Below the pieces are notes generated by a model, which searched no databases, was not told the origin of the DNA, and was given only the letters and a program-made list of their open reading frames with translations. Position numbers and translations under genes: made by a program. This document shows, piece after piece, positions 22,057 to 34,475 of a DNA stretch of 64,000 nt (its first letter is position 1; the number at the start of each line of letters is the position of its first letter). The stretch comes from Pelobates cultripes (Eukaryota > Chordata > Amphibia > Anura > Pelobatidae), in NCBI GenBank assembly GCA_933207985.1, contig OW240913.1:270589081-270653080 (forward strand), written 5' to 3'.

Positions 22057-22062
22057 AATAAA
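22057..22062 (+). promoter_or_regulatory. Possible polyadenylation signal AATAAA
   Basis: AATAAA lies 105 bp after the TGA of the candidate exon. It is common by chance in AT-rich DNA, so it is only supportive. Confidence 0.25.
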
Positions 22063-22552
22063 GAACGTTCAGCAAAACATGAACACACAAAGTATACATA
22101 TGACAAGACACAGGTGCTCATATATGTATAAAATGAAGATACAAGATGGCACTGAGCATTCTTTATAAGTACAGAAAATGGGCAATTTGCCAAAATAAGT
22201 AATACAAAAAGTAGTCAAGAAAGCAATGGGACTGACAAATAATACAAAGAGAAATAACAAAAGAAAAAAGGAGGAACAAGGGAAATAAAGAGAATAGGGG
22301 GACAAAGATTGGGGAAGAAAAGGTCCTTGCAAACTCTAAGCCTAGAACAAGGTCCATGTTGGACCTAGGGATTTATCAGGGTATATTCAAGGGTCCTATA
22401 TATTAGAGAGTAGCTGTGAAGTATTATTTAGCCTGATTTTGGCAAGAACGTTAAAATTGATGGCCCTTTCAAATTATAGAGATGCAAATGCGGACAGCTG
22501 TGCAGATCCTATGAATGAGCTAAAAATGGCTTTGCAATGGTGATATTGCTTG
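22063..22552. other. No feature recognised
   Basis: Purine-rich (gggaaataaag, gaagaaaagg) on the plus strand. The Phe/Leu-rich frames on the minus strand are composition artefacts. Confidence 0.4.
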
Positions 22553-22559
22553 GCCAAAA

Positions 22560-23780
22560 TGTTTAAAACAGAAATACAGGCGGCGGAGCCTGACCACCAA
22601 GCTGATCAGACGTGTACAGCTTGAGCTCCTGCATTTCTTGCTGAAAATTGGCTTTTTGAGCCTGATTTTGGAGCTTAATTGCTTATTTTCACTACCGAGT
22701 GCCCGAGGATCCTGTTGCCGCCTACTGGGGCCTGGACTGAGGAGAGGAGGATGATCTCCTTGTGCCCTAGCCCTACAGTTGGACCTGCTGCACTCCCACC
22801 CACCCACCCCACTCCCCCTGGATCAGTGGGGGATGTCCCAGTCCTCTCGGTGCTGACAGACCTGACTGCAGATACCTATCACACCGTGCAAGAAGCGGTG
22901 AACTGCGTGCAAGCCCTCAAACATGGCAGGCGTTTCTCTCACAACTTTACATGACATGAGTCACCTCCAGAAGGCTCCCAGCAACGCTATTGCGGAGTTC
23001 CAACTGCGGCTCGACCCCCATTTCAATCGCTTCTGGCTCACACTCCAGCAACGTATAGCAACTACCAAAATCGAGCAAAGGGGCAGAGCCTGGGGAGACA
23101 AGCTGCCAGAGACAAAGGGGCCTATTCATGGTGAAAAGCTTTGGGAAAACCTGTGCATCCTGTTCCTCACTCACCTAGGCCGAGGACCACATGAGCTTAT
23201 ACCCACCATGGAAGAGGACTGTCCGCATTAAGCAGCGCCTGTCAGCCTGATCCTCCGACCACCCTCAAAAGGGGATAGTCTTGGACTATAATGCTAACCC
23301 AGCCTGTGGCACACAGATGCCAGTCCTAATCAAAGCCTGGGGCTGCAGAGGCACCCGATCCTGGCACCAAGTTTCTGTGGGCAGTGCAACCATCATGCTA
23401 CCCGTAGGATAGCTGAGTTTGGCAGAGGACTGATCACCCCCCCTGTTCAGCAGCACCTTTTGTGACACATATCCAAGCATCATCTCTTCTCTCCTTAAAT
23501 TTTTGTTTCTTAATTTTGGTATATATCTGCATCTCATTACTTAGATATAGTGTACTATTGTTATGCTGTCAGCCTGAGGCTTTCCATCTTGAAACCAGCA
23601 TGTTACTTACTGATTCTTTACTTTAAAATAAACAAAACTGAGCCTCGCTGTCTCTGAATGACATACTTACCATGCTCATATATGTATTACTATTGACTGT
23701 GTATGCATTCTCCGCAATGTCTGATTGTTAATATCTTTATCCTCAATAAAACAAGAATAAAACAGCAATACAGGGATCAG
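22560..23780 (+). mobile_element. L1-like 5' half or non-autonomous derivative, copy 1
   Basis: It starts ggcggagcctgaccaccaagctg, the same phrase as at 24694 (gggcctggccgccaagctgg), followed by gagctcctgcatttc/cagctccttcatgaac and similar spacing. It has GC-rich leader-like sequence with short open frames (to 23231) and an A-rich 3' end (aataaaacaagaataaaac) at about 23760. No ORF2. The relation between copies is visible; the LINE origin is inference. Confidence 0.45.
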
Positions 23781-23804
23781 GTGTGAGCAAAATGACTAAA
23801 ACAG

Positions 23805-23931
23805 TATTAAAAACCAACAAAATGGAGCTCCTATGAAAGAGGGACATTAGGATTGAAAAGAGGGACAGGGCAATTTGGGTCAAAAATAGGAACCGTCCCA
23901 TCTAAATAGATATACTTGGGAGGTATGGCAT
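23805..23931 (-). repeat. TACCTCCC-family repeat, copy 3 (partial)
   Basis: It contains atggagctcctatgaaagaggga and ends cttgggaggtatgg on the plus strand, i.e. the family's end in inverse orientation. Confidence 0.65.
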
Positions 23932-24575
23932 TATATCTTGTATTTTAGGGCTTTACCCCAAAGCACTGACAGACACACGTCTTCTACTGCATCGAAAGAT
24001 ATTTTAAATGTAATCTTCCAGTGCACCAGCGTTTTGTAACAACTTGTGGTGACCAATGTCCAGATAGTGATTTTCATACAGGTTTATGGGTTTATTACGG
24101 GAATTCAAAGTGACTTTCAAATTCAAGCACCATAGCTCGCATGAGTGGCTATGTTGCCAGGGATACCCTGGTGTCCCCCCATTATACATAAACCATTTTT
24201 GACTAGTTTGAAAACTTACCTGAAGCATCTTACCCACCTTCACTATTAATGTTGGAGAGCTGTAAATTCCTAGGGAGGGCTTAGCTCATTGCAGTGCAGG
24301 ACATAACTTACTGCCTGAGAGTTTGATAATAGGTTTGATAAAGAAAAAGATAAGCTTGAGGTTTTGCATCAACAATAAGTACAGCAATGAGGTCATACCA
24401 CAAGAGTGACTTAAACTAGAGGATGTGAGATCTGTTATGACTTTTCAATGTATGCTGTTCTGCACCAACATATCAGGTTACTGAAAACCACTGTTCTCGA
24501 TTTTACACAACTAGTAGACAGCAGAATGATATATAACTGGAAATGTGAAAGTGAGGCTGAAAACCACATACATTC
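23932..24575. other. No feature recognised
   Basis: It contains a short agggataccctg inverted patch near 24158. No gene. Confidence 0.4.
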
Positions 24576-24690
24576 ACAAATAGGGACAGTCCCTATTTTG
24601 AGCCCAATTCCCTCTGACCAGCTTTTCTGTCCTAATGTCCCTCTTTTCTGTGAGCTCCATATTGTCAGAGTGTATAAAATAACTCTGTAG
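24576..24690 (+). repeat. TACCTCCC-family repeat, copy 4 (partial)
   Basis: Contains the words atagggacagtccctatttt, tgtccctcttttctgtgag and ctccatattgtcagagtg. Confidence 0.6.
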
Positions 24691-25700
24691 CGGGGGCAGG
24701 GCCTGGCCGCCAAGCTGGAAGGACATGGAGCACATCAGCTCCTTCATGAACCCTTGCAAAACTGGCTAAATATGCCTAGTTCCCCCTGGAAATCATACCT
24801 AACAGATGCCAACTGGCAGGGGGATCCAAGCGACATCTCCATGTGCAAAGTCAGCTCCTGTCTGGGCCGCTGAGTTTGGGCCTGCTGTGAGGCTCTGGCA
24901 GGAGAAACGGACGATCTCCCCTGCTTGGTCCGATGGGGCCTCTCTCGGGCTCATCAGAGCACACTCCAGGGAGCTGGGCGACGGTGAGACCAGTCTGGGC
25001 CCTCATGGCACAAGCTAAGATGGCCGTCGCGTAAACTGCACCATAGAGCAGAGCGACCGCAGTACCTGAGAGGAGGCTGGATACCTCCCAGGAGGTCAGT
25101 GCGGACGACAGCAATATCAGCAATTAACACCCCCAAGCTGACACTGGGGGGAGCAGCTGGAGAGTGACCAAGCAACGCATGGGCGAACCGCAGCAGCCCC
25201 GCACAGGGCCCCTACCCACGAGATAGGAGACATCTGCCTCCGGTCACTGTTCGCATGAGCGGGTCAGCGGGGACCATGACCCAGCATTTCATACAAGACC
25301 TCACGGACTTGGGATGCAAGACCCACTCACAATTTGGGGCTGGAGCAGAGGGACACCCATGAGAGTGCACAATACTAGCTGAGGACGAACACCCCAGCAA
25401 CCGGCAAACCCCGGAGAGATGCACAGCACATGACACTGACCCAGACACCTATGGATCCAATGCAGCTCTGGGAGCGAATCTACTACCCACCGCTGCTGCC
25501 CATGTTGGCGGGGAACTCCTGTGAGATCCCGGCTCCCTGCATGTCTAGATAGCCCTTGTACTAGCCAGCATCTGCCTTCCTGGAGGGCTTTATTCAGCGT
25601 ATTTCTCTTACAGTAAAATCTGAATATCACTAGAAATGTTAAGCCTAGTCACTGATGTTGTTTTTATCTCCCAGCCAGCATTCACACAACGCATCGATAA
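24691..25700 (+). mobile_element. L1-like 5' half or non-autonomous derivative, copy 2
   Basis: It opens with the same ggcctggccgccaagctg phrase as copy 1. It is GC-rich, with several frames of 70-110 codons on both strands but no recognisable domain. The sequence becomes AT-rich after about 25600. The 3' boundary is approximate. Confidence 0.4.
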
Positions 25701-25979
25701 TTGAGATGCAATAGTGATGTTTATTAGCTAGTATGAAACTACTGTTAATCTATGTGACTTAACTTGTATACATATACCCACCTACCATATGCCATAGCCT
25801 AGCTTGTTTCTACTCTAACTATAAGTAAAAATGAGGCATTGCGAATCGACAACTGTTTATTGCATGATATATAAAATACAAATTTTGTGCATGTCAAAAC
25901 GAAAGTGAAGCTAAACCCGAGGACTGCCTTTGGGGCACCTCAGGTCTCTATGTAACCCTCTAATGCACCTCAAAAATAA

Positions 25980-26160
25980 AATTAAAATAACTCTGCAGCA
26001 CTAATACTCCCAGTAATGTGTCTGTTAACAACAATAAACATGTTTAGAAATCAATCTATGTAGATAAGATACATTGTTCTTGTTCAAAATATATTTTAGT
26101 TTGTTATTAGTAAGTCACCTAAAATGTCCCTGGCCTTACCCATCAGTGTAACTTCTAAGA
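25980..26160 (+). repeat. TACCTCCC-family repeat, copy 5 (partial)
   Basis: Words agtaatgtgtctgttaac, aataaacatgtttagaaatcaatctatgtagataagatac and taagtcacctaaaatgtcc are in family order. Confidence 0.6.
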
Positions 26161-26329
26161 TTCAGTTCACACACATCCTGGCATCCAATTTTGATGGAGG
26201 CCGATTTGACACAGCTTCCTTGTGTTAATATGGCAGGTAAGAAACGTTTAACTGTGTTTTGGGCATACCAAAATGGCTACCAGACATTCTAAACCCACCA
26301 CCTTCGTTGGTGACGTCATGATGCTATGA

Positions 26330-26476
26330 CAATGATGGCTAACCTTGACACCATAAATTGTTTCTGAACTACATTTTGCATGATGCTCAGCTAGCTTTTA
26401 GACTCTAAAAGCTAGCTGAGCATCATGGGAAATGTAGTCCAGAAACAATTTATAGTGTCAAGGTTAGCCATCACTA
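26330..26476. mobile_element. hAT-type MITE, near-perfect palindrome, perfect TSD
   Basis: A 147-bp fold-back element has arms of about 65 bp (ATGATGGCTAACCTTGACAC... and its inverse) that meet at a short centre near 26400 (gctagcttttaga-ctctaaaagctagc). It is flanked by TGCTATGA at 26322-26329 and 26477-26484. An 8-bp duplication and a T(G)ATGGCTAACC-type end fit hAT. Few arm mismatches suggest a fairly young copy. Confidence 0.88.
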
Positions 26477-26484
26477 TGCTATGA

Positions 26485-27249
26485 TGTCATAATGTGGAAG
26501 TGCAAGTGAAAACTAACATGGATGACACCAAAGGCAGTAAGCTATTGTGGATAAAACAGTGGTCTAACAAAGTGTCTAGTGTCACAAATGTATTCCCTGA
26601 AATGATGCACAGTGTCACAACATGAGGTGGCTTGAGAATGGAAGCTTGGTCTAGGCAACATGACAGCTAATGTCAGAGCTGGCCTATTTTAGAGTATAAT
26701 TTGCAATTGCATCTTCAATTCATGACAATTAGATGTGCAGTTATTCAACCTCTTCACCAGACAAAATGTTTAATGCAAACTTGACAGAATAACAAATATA
26801 TTAGCATTGAAAAATGGCAAATTTAGGCCTATTCACAGAACTCCTGAGTTTCTACCAAAATAGCCTTTGCAGAGTTCATCTCGAGTGAGAGTCCTACATA
26901 TTTAGTGTTGGTTTATCAACCACATAATTTTGATTTAAAGAAGCCTCTCTCAACTTGGCAGTGTTTCTTGTTGCACCTGACATTTACAAAAGAATAACAG
27001 TCATATTAGCCATCATAATATGAGCACAAACTCGTTGGTGCAGGTAAAAACAACAAATATGCAACATAAAGGTGCTATGTGAACACAAAAATCAGTACTA
27101 CTAATCTCAACCGTGAAATCAACAGGACAGGACACTTGTGTGATGTAAATATGATAGGCATATATTAGCCACAGGAGTGAACACTCTAACAGTGTATAAG
27201 TGAGCAAATAAACAGGGAATATACCATAAATGAATTATATGAACGGGTG
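26485..27249. other. No feature recognised
   Basis: Ordinary AT-rich sequence. A tagtgtcacaaatg/cagtgtcacaacatg near-repeat at 26578 and 26610 is too short to classify. Confidence 0.4.
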
Positions 27250-27625
27250 ATAGCATACATCCCAAGTTTCCCTACTTAAGTAAGCGAGTCCCTTTGGGGT
27301 ACAAGTCCCGCTGGACTTCTTTTTTACCTGAATGTCCCTTGTTTGCAGGAGCTTCAATCTGTATGTACGTTGGTGTGTCTGAGTTTATAACAGCTCCACT
27401 ACAATAAAATTCACAGTAACGTGTCTTACTACTACAATAAATGTCTCTAGAAATTAGTCTGTGTGAATACTATATATTATTCTTGTTCTAGTTGCAAAAA
27501 TTGTTATTGGTAAGTCAGCTAAAATGTCTGAGAACAGCCCCGACTGGTGACACCCCCTCTCACACTCCTAAAATTAAAACGTCCCTCTTTGTCCATTTCA
27601 AATGTAGGGATGTATATGATAGCAA
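27250..27625 (+). repeat. TACCTCCC-family repeat, copy 6 (nearly full length)
   Basis: It runs catacatcccaagtttccc, gagcttcaatctg, tccactacaataaaattcacagtaa, agaaattagtctgtgtgaat, taagtcagctaaaatgtctg, gtccctctttgtccatttc and ends aatgtagggatgtat. This is the most complete copy in the window. Confidence 0.7.
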
Positions 27626-28469
27626 AAAGTGTTCTATTTTTTTGTATCTGAGAGGTAAGATTCAATCTGTATATTGTTCTAAAAGGTATTTTGTCCAATC
27701 TTAAATGAGTTTTTATTTTTATATTTTTTGTCTATCAATAATTGATTAAGGCACATGTACAACAGAAAACGTAGCAGTGACATTGACAAACATAAAATGT
27801 GCAAAAGCATTATGATACAACATGAGCAGTTTGAATATAGCTGAAGTAATACAGAATTAACTGTTGTGTGCAACGAGATGAAACTGCACATGTAGTCACA
27901 TATAGATTATTCAAGCCTTTTTGAAGTGATATAAATTGCATACAGATGAACAAAGCCTCTTGTATATTGTGTAGTCTAGGCATAAATAGGAGCATGTTGA
28001 AAAAGAAGTGATAAAATACGGGTAACCTCAGAATTAGCGACATAGAGGCTCTTTCCTTCCCCTGGAAAGATCACCCAATCCCAGCCAGTGACAGGACACC
28101 GTCCTGTAACTCAGAATTAGGCCAAACTTCCCACTGTCCCTTGGACCTTCGACATAGTGTATTCCCCGGTGGCCAGGACACCACCTGCACAGCAGTGACC
28201 CTGAGTTGTTGTAGGTACATCCACCCAAATGCAGGCCCCTTTCCTTTACCAGAGCCACTGACAGCCGGAGAGAGTAGCAATGTGGGGGCGCTGTAGAGCA
28301 ATAGGTGCCAATGGCGTAGTTGCTCAGGTCTGCTGTCTACCAGTCAGCCTCATCTAAAAGTCTTCAAAGATTTTCTCTACGAATTGGAACAAATGTGATG
28401 GTGAAGCGCCATGTTAATATACAGTGGAAACTCTGTATATAAGAACTATACGGTGCAGTATAGCAGTAA
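27626..28469. other. Unassigned; possible L1-type tail and GC-richer repeat fragment
   Basis: 27700-28020 looks like LINE 3' non-coding debris on the minus strand. 28020-28320 is GC-richer with no recognised motif. Confidence 0.3.

Positions 28470-28521
<52 letters not shown>
28470..28521. repeat. (TA)n microsatellite
   Basis: About 52 bp of uninterrupted TA. Confidence 0.95.
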
Positions 28522-28525
<4 letters not shown>

Positions 28526-29028
28526 CTTAGATACGTGCCCTACTTTGGGATACTAGTATTTATGTATTGTTCTTTAAAACATAAAAGAAAGACCATATCA
28601 TAGTGCAGACTGTAAAACGTGTAAAAAATAGAAAATGAGGTCAATTCACCACTCACAATTTTTAGAGCTAGAAAGTTTAGCTCAATTTGTGTGCTTTTGG
28701 GATTCGTAGAGGCGACCCTTTCCCTTCTTTAAATAGTTTTCTGGGTGTTCTTGTCCTATATAATATAACAAGAGAAAATGCATATGGTGCAATATTGCAG
28801 TTTTCATGAGTAATATAGTGGAAGATAAATGAGGTACTCACAAACCCAGAGCCTTCCAAATAGGCTCAAGCCAGATAGCATATGTGGTTAAGGACCACAT
28901 TCCTTCATTATGGTAGCAGGAAAATGCCGTTAGTATGTTAGAAAAAGAGTAATTTATTTACTATTAACATATGTACGTTAAAAAACGTATCAAATACAAA
29001 TATAAAAAAACTGTAATTTGTCAATATA

Positions 29029-30644
29029 CAGTTGCAAGAAAAAGTATGTGAACCCTTTGGAATGATATGAATTTCTGCACAAATTGGTCATAAAATGTGA
29101 TCTGATCATCATCTAAGTCACAACAATAGACAATCACAGTCTGCTTAAACTAATAACACACAAAGAATGAAATGTTGCCATGTTTTTATTGAACACACCA
29201 TGTAAACATTCACAGTGCAGGTGGAAAAAGTATGTGGACCCCTAGACTAATGACATCTCCAAGAGCTAATTGGAGTGAGATGTCAGCCAACTGGAGTCCA
29301 ATCAAAGAGATGAGATTGGAGGTGTTGGTTACAGCTGCCCTATAAAAAACACACACCAGTTCTGGGTTTGCTTTTCACAAGAAGCATTGCCTGATGTGAA
29401 TGATGCCTCGCACAAAAGAGCTCTCAGAAGACTTACGATTAAGAATTGTTGACTTGCATAAAGCTGGAAAGGGTTATAAAAGTATCTCCAAAAGCCTTGC
29501 TGTTCATCAGTCCACGGTAAGACAAATTGTCTATAAATGGAGAAAGTTCAGCACTGCTGCTACTCTCCCTAGGAGTGGCCGTCCTGTAAAGATGACTGCA
29601 AGAGCACAGCGCAGACTGCTCAATGAAGTGAAGAAGAATCCTATAGTGTCAGCTAAAGACTTACAAAAGTCACTGGCAAATGCTAACATCCCTGTTAGCA
29701 AATCTACAATACGTAAAACACTAAACAAGAATGGATTTCATGGGAGGATACTACAGAGGAAGCCACTGCTGTCCAGACAAAACATTGCTGCACGTTTACA
29801 GTTTGCACAAGAGCACCTGGATGTTCCACAGCAGTACTGGCAAAATATTCTGTGGACAGATGAAACCAAAGATCAGTTGTTTGGAAGAAACGCACAACAC
29901 TATTTGTGGCGAAAAAAAGGCACAGCACACCAACATCAAAACCTCATCCCAACTGTGAAGTATGGTGGTGGGGGCATCATGGTTTGGGGCTGCTTTGCTG
30001 CGTCAGGGCCTGGACGGATTGCTATCATCGAAGGAAAAATGAATTCCCAAGTTTATCAAGACATTTTTCAGAAGAACTTAAGGCCATCTGTCTACCAGCT
30101 GAAGCTCAACAGAAGATGGATGTTGCAACAGGACAATGACCCAAAGCATAGAAGTAAATCAACAACATAATGGCTTAAACAGAAGAAAATACGCCTTCTG
30201 AAGTGGCCCAGTCAGAGTCCTGACCTCAACCCGATTGAGATGCTGTGGCATGACCTCAAGAAAGCGATTCACACCAGACATCCCAAGAATATTGCTGAAC
30301 TGAAACAGTTCTGTAAAGAGGAATGGTCAAGAATTACTCCTGACCGTTGTGCACGTCTGATCTGCAACTACAGGAAACGTTTGGTTGAAGTTATTGCTGC
30401 CAAAGGAGGTTCAACCAGTTATTAAATCCAAGGGTTAACATACTTTTTCCACCTGCACTGTGAATGTTTACATGGTGTGTTCAATAAAAACATGGCAACA
30501 TTTCATTCTTTGTGTGTTATTAGTTTAAGCAGACTGTGATTGTCTATTGTTGTGACTTCGATGATGATCAGATCACATTTTCTGACCAATTTGTGCAGAA
30601 ATCCATATCATTCCAAAGGGTTCACATACTTTTTCTTGCAACTG
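29029..30644 (+). mobile_element. Tc1-type transposon 1, nearly intact, IR/DR termini
   Basis: A 1616-bp element flanked by TA at 29027-29028 and 30645-30646. The inverted repeats span about 215 bp at each end (29029-29243 and 30430-30644). Each holds two direct repeats of the AAAAAGTATGTGAACCC type, one at the outer and one at the inner edge, the IR/DR arrangement of Tc1 subfamilies such as Sleeping Beauty. Between them lies a single transposase frame with one stop codon. Confidence 0.95.
29400..30425 (+). pseudogene. Tc1 transposase, DD34E, one premature stop
   Basis: This cut-and-paste transposase would bind the element's IR/DR ends and insert at TA. One frame of 342 codons runs from the ATG at 29400 (a second ATG at 29403 is the likelier start, MPRTKE) to TAA at 30423-30425. 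Two helix-turn-helix regions lie near residues 10-50 and 65-115, with a GRPVK hook motif at 60-64. The catalytic triad is complete: D154 (LWTDET), D245 (QQDNDPKH) and E280 (SPDLNPIE), with 34 residues between the last two. GGGGIMVWG is at 189-197. The only lesion is TAA at 30168-30170 (codon 257), just after D245, so the copy cannot make full transposase. 340 residues is the usual family length. A GAA-to-TAA change would explain it, but the original codon is inference. Confidence 0.95.
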
Positions 30645-31060
30645 TAAGTCCAATGTTTAGAGTGTATGTCTCACAGTTCCCAGAAGATTTTCTCTAGCCC
30701 AGGCATGTCATAGGCCTGTAAACTTTTAATGCTTGATAGATGCTTGGCATCTGCCATTTTAGGTAGTTCGATGCACCCCTCCTCTTTTGTTTCTTGAATT
30801 GTATCCAGACCCAGGGTGAAGGGTTATGGGAAAACCCCCATCGGCAAGGGGGGAATGGAGACTAGCCGCAGAGGTTCAAATTCCAGGCAGATCAAACTTA
30901 GAGGGAGACCGTTTGCTTAATGCTTCATTCCAGTGCCACTAGGATGCCTGTACCACCTGAGCTGGATTACACTCCAAAAAGGAATGAGATCAGGTATCTG
31001 TATCTTTGCACTGATAAGTTAAGGACTAGGACATAAAAAGGCCGATATTTCAATTAAAAT

Positions 31061-32216
31061 GAGAATTTCTCCACAGAGCTAAACAAACTTGCGACCGTTC
31101 AATATGGCAGCCAGGCCCGCCCACCTTAAATGAGTAATGTAATACGGCGGGATACTTTGTTAATATACACTCAGTATATTTGACTTTGTTGACTTGTTAT
31201 TTAAGCCATCACCTTTTCTCTACATGTAGTTTGACATTTTTCTATTCACTTGACTCTCAACGTGTCCTCAGATTCACTCCTATGCTTGTGGGTATTTATC
31301 ATGTTCCTTAAATTGTTAGTGACTGGTTTATTTTTTTGTTTGGTTTTTTTGCTTTTTTGACTGTGTAAATATATGTACAGAGTAAGCACATGTTGTTTGC
31401 TCACACAGAGCATGATGCTGTGAGCGAGGGTCTCACAAGCACGGCTCTGCTTAGTGTTGTTGCGGCAATGCTTGCTGGTCACATAAAATAGAAGAGGTTA
31501 AATGAAAAAGTTGTACAGAATTTCATTTTTTGTTTTCAATTATTAGTTTGTTTTTTTATGGAAGTAGTGGTTTAAAATGCAGTTTTATAGATTAAATTGT
31601 ATACCTTATCTGGAAATATTTTAGAGTTTTATATTGTAGTTTAAAGACAGTACCTGCTAACATATCTGACTTACGCACTTTAGAAATTCCAAGAGGCTTT
31701 CTAGTAGAGAGGCTAAAAATCTTGAACACCTGTCTTTTACAGAGGACACATTGAATCTATCATCTCCCCTTAATGTGTGATTAACTATTTCAATAGCCTG
31801 GAAAGTTAAATAACTGGAATTAGCACCATGCCGCCGATAAGCTCTCAGCCTACCACTAGCTCCCCATTAATAAAACGGAGTAAATAAGATTTAAACTTTT
31901 TCTTGTATAGTAAGTGGCAAGAGCAAGAGAAAATTAAAATCTTGTGGAAAAAATATTGAATTTATCAAGGAGAAGATGGTACAAGGTTCCCAATCCAATA
32001 GGAAATTATCACTATACAAATCCACTAATGTATCTCTTCATTTAAGTATAATTTAACAATGTCCCCTCAGAGGGGGGAGATAAAAGAAAGGAAAATCAGA
32101 GTAAAGAATTATTCAGTAATGCAGAACTACATTTCTATAATGCATAACCTTTGATACAACAAAATGCCTAATTTAGAATCAAACTATCTGAGGTGTATGC
32201 CTTAAACTGGTTCTTA
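31061..32216. other. No feature recognised
   Basis: AT-rich DNA without repeats I can name. Confidence 0.4.
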
Positions 32217-32959
32217 TTAAAGGGAAACTATAAGCAACCAGACCACTTAATTTCATTGAAGTGGTCTGGGTGCAGTGTCCTTGTCCCCTTAACCCTGCAA
32301 TGTAAAACATTGAAGTTTTAGAGAAATATTATATAAACATAGAATGTGATGGCAGATAAGAACCATTCGGCCCATCTAGTCTGCCCAATTTTCTAAATAC
32401 TTTCAGTAGTCCCTGGCCTTATCTTATAGTTAGGATAGCCTTATGCCTATCCCACGCATGCTTAAACTCCTTTACTGTGTTAACCTCTACCACTTCAGCT
32501 GGAAGGCTATTCCATGCATCCGCTACGCTCTCAGTAAAGTAATACTTCCTGATATTATTTTTAAACCTTTGTCCCTCTTATTTAATACATTGCAGTGTTT
32601 AAACTGCGTCTAGTGGCTGTCTACCAGATAGTCCTATAGTTGCACCGAGTTTGACACTTTACATAAGGATGTCCAGCATGTTGAAAAGCCCCATAGGAAA
32701 GCACTGAGTCAATGCTTCACAACAGGGAAGGCCTAATGTGGGCGATGATGGCTGCGCATGCCCATTAGCTCCCCCTTATTGGCTGACGTCAGATGAGGAG
32801 GAGCCCGATCCATCACCAAGGGACATGAGCGCTGGAATCAGTTTAAATGTTTAAAAGGCTTTTTAACCCCTTACATGGCTTGGCAGTGTGCGGGGACAGA
32901 AGGACTCTATAGTGTTAGGAATACATCTTTGTATTCCTAAGACTATAGTATTCCTTTAA
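32217..32959. mobile_element. T2-type MITE, diverged copy D, carrying a LINE insertion
   Basis: It starts TTAAAGGGAAACTATAAGC and ends CTATAGTATTCCTTTAA, with TTAA at both ends. It shares the agaccactt...aagtggtctggg hairpin (32238-32273) with copy A. Excluding the LINE at about 32335-32590 it would be about 490 bp. The TTAAAGGGA start fits the TTAAAGGRR consensus reported for T2 elements. Confidence 0.75.
32335..32590 (-). mobile_element. CR1-type LINE 3' end
   Basis: The minus strand ends in ...GGCCGAATGGTTCTTATC...CATTCTATG, a short ATTCTATG tail typical of CR1 elements. Upstream in that sense are decayed coding words matching the end of a CR1 ORF2 (…WNSLPAEVVEVNTVKEF-like region). It is 5'-truncated and nested in a T2 MITE. 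Confidence 0.65.
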
Positions 32960-34475
32960 AATTTAATTTCACACTTTGGCTCTCTTTAACATTCTTTCAA
33001 CATTTCACTAATATTCTAGTTTTACAAGTTGTGCAATTAAATATATGTTCATAGAAAGAGCAGAAAAAAACACCACTTGGCAACAACTAAAAAAATCTGA
33101 TTCAAAACATAACCTTTCGTGAAATATCTCAAAGTTAATTGCTGTGCAGACTTAATGCTTGGAAGCTCACAAAAAGTACAATAGCAAATACTGGACAAAA
33201 AGCCAGAGTGCTACTCCAAAAAATCATATTCTTTCTCTGTAATATAAGCTGATTATGCATTTCAAGAATGTTCTTTGACTTCTATCTGAATTCCAATATT
33301 TTAGGATCATGACTACCTAAAATCAGTAAAGTGGTCAATGATATAGCATAGAATGCTGTAAGAGAGCTGAGTTAGGGGGAAATTTCAATCAGGGCTCTAG
33401 TCTAATGGAAACGTTTGGGAACGGAGTTCCTTTACTATATTTGCAGAGGGTGCTGAGTTCCCATACTTCTTACTGTGAAGAGAGGAGCACTGATACGTAT
33501 GAGGAAGACAAAGATAATTTGCCATATTCAAATTGCAGAGAAGCAACTGAAATAAGTACTTTAAATGTATTTTATATATATATATATATATATGTATAAA
33601 TAATACAGAATCCAGTGCACTTGCTTATTCACTAAACAATGATTTCAAATCTTAGAGATTGTAATAGTTTTATTTAAAAACACCTCACCTAGGCAAAAAA
33701 TGATGGTGGTTTAGTTACATTATATGATCATACATTGCATAAGCCTGCCAACTACGTCAAAGTACCCCATATTTGGCAGGTCATATCCTAGTAACAGCCT
33801 AATGCTTGCTCTTATGAGATTAATCCACTTACTTGGGAAATACTTCCTTACTGGGACTCTCTGCAAGTCAAGTCTAAATAGGGTCCAGGAATGAGGCACC
33901 TGTAACAAGGAGGGGTGCAAAACCAAGGAGTTGGCCTGGACTCCCAAATATATAAAAGAAACCAAGAGGGCTGTACTCACCTGAACATGCATACATTATA
34001 GGGTATTCTCATTATATATATATATGCAGCTTTTTACATTCCAAAAGCTCTGTATATAATCCCATGCTTCTTCCTTCCTTCCTACAAAAGGCCAACATCA
34101 TTTTGACAAACTGCATGCCTCCCAACCATCCTGATTTTAGCTGGATAGTACCAATTTTTAGGCTCTGTACTGCTGTCCTGGCTTTTGTGGAAGGCTGGGA
34201 ACTGGAAAAGCATAGTGCAAACACATCATTAGACCTGTAGGGTCTGCCTTCAGTGGGCTGGCCTTAGATGATAGGCAAGCAGCCTGGTGTGCATTCATAC
34301 CATTCATACTTATAATTAATTTGGGTGGCTCCACTCCCTTTCTGGGCGGGTCCACACACTTTGAGGAGGAGCCTGTGGCACATTTGCATCACTGGTCTAA
34401 CCCCTTTCCCACCAGCGGCCCACTTTTCTGGGAGTCATAGTTGGGAGATATGCGGATACAATTCATACAATACTA
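32960..34475. other. Mostly unrecognised; (AT)n near 33573
   Basis: About 22 bp of AT lie at 33573-33594. 34040-34115 resembles 5200-5310. A cctcccaaccatcctgattttag piece near 34120 may be a short TACCTCCC-family remnant. Confidence 0.35.

Larger units (their letters stand above)
28560..31060 (-). mobile_element. Older Penelope-like terminal repeat region, host of a Tc1 insertion
   Basis: Two diverged units (about 28650-28700 and 28838-28890) show the ACTCACAA word followed by a gagct...agctc or gagcc...ggctc hairpin, like the tandem units at 7465-7900. The Tc1 element at 29029 interrupts the region. Right-flank limits are approximate. Confidence 0.4.

Noticed and set aside
29531..29958. Additional frames within Tc1 transposon 1
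   Set aside because: They overlap the DD34E frame and lack any motif.
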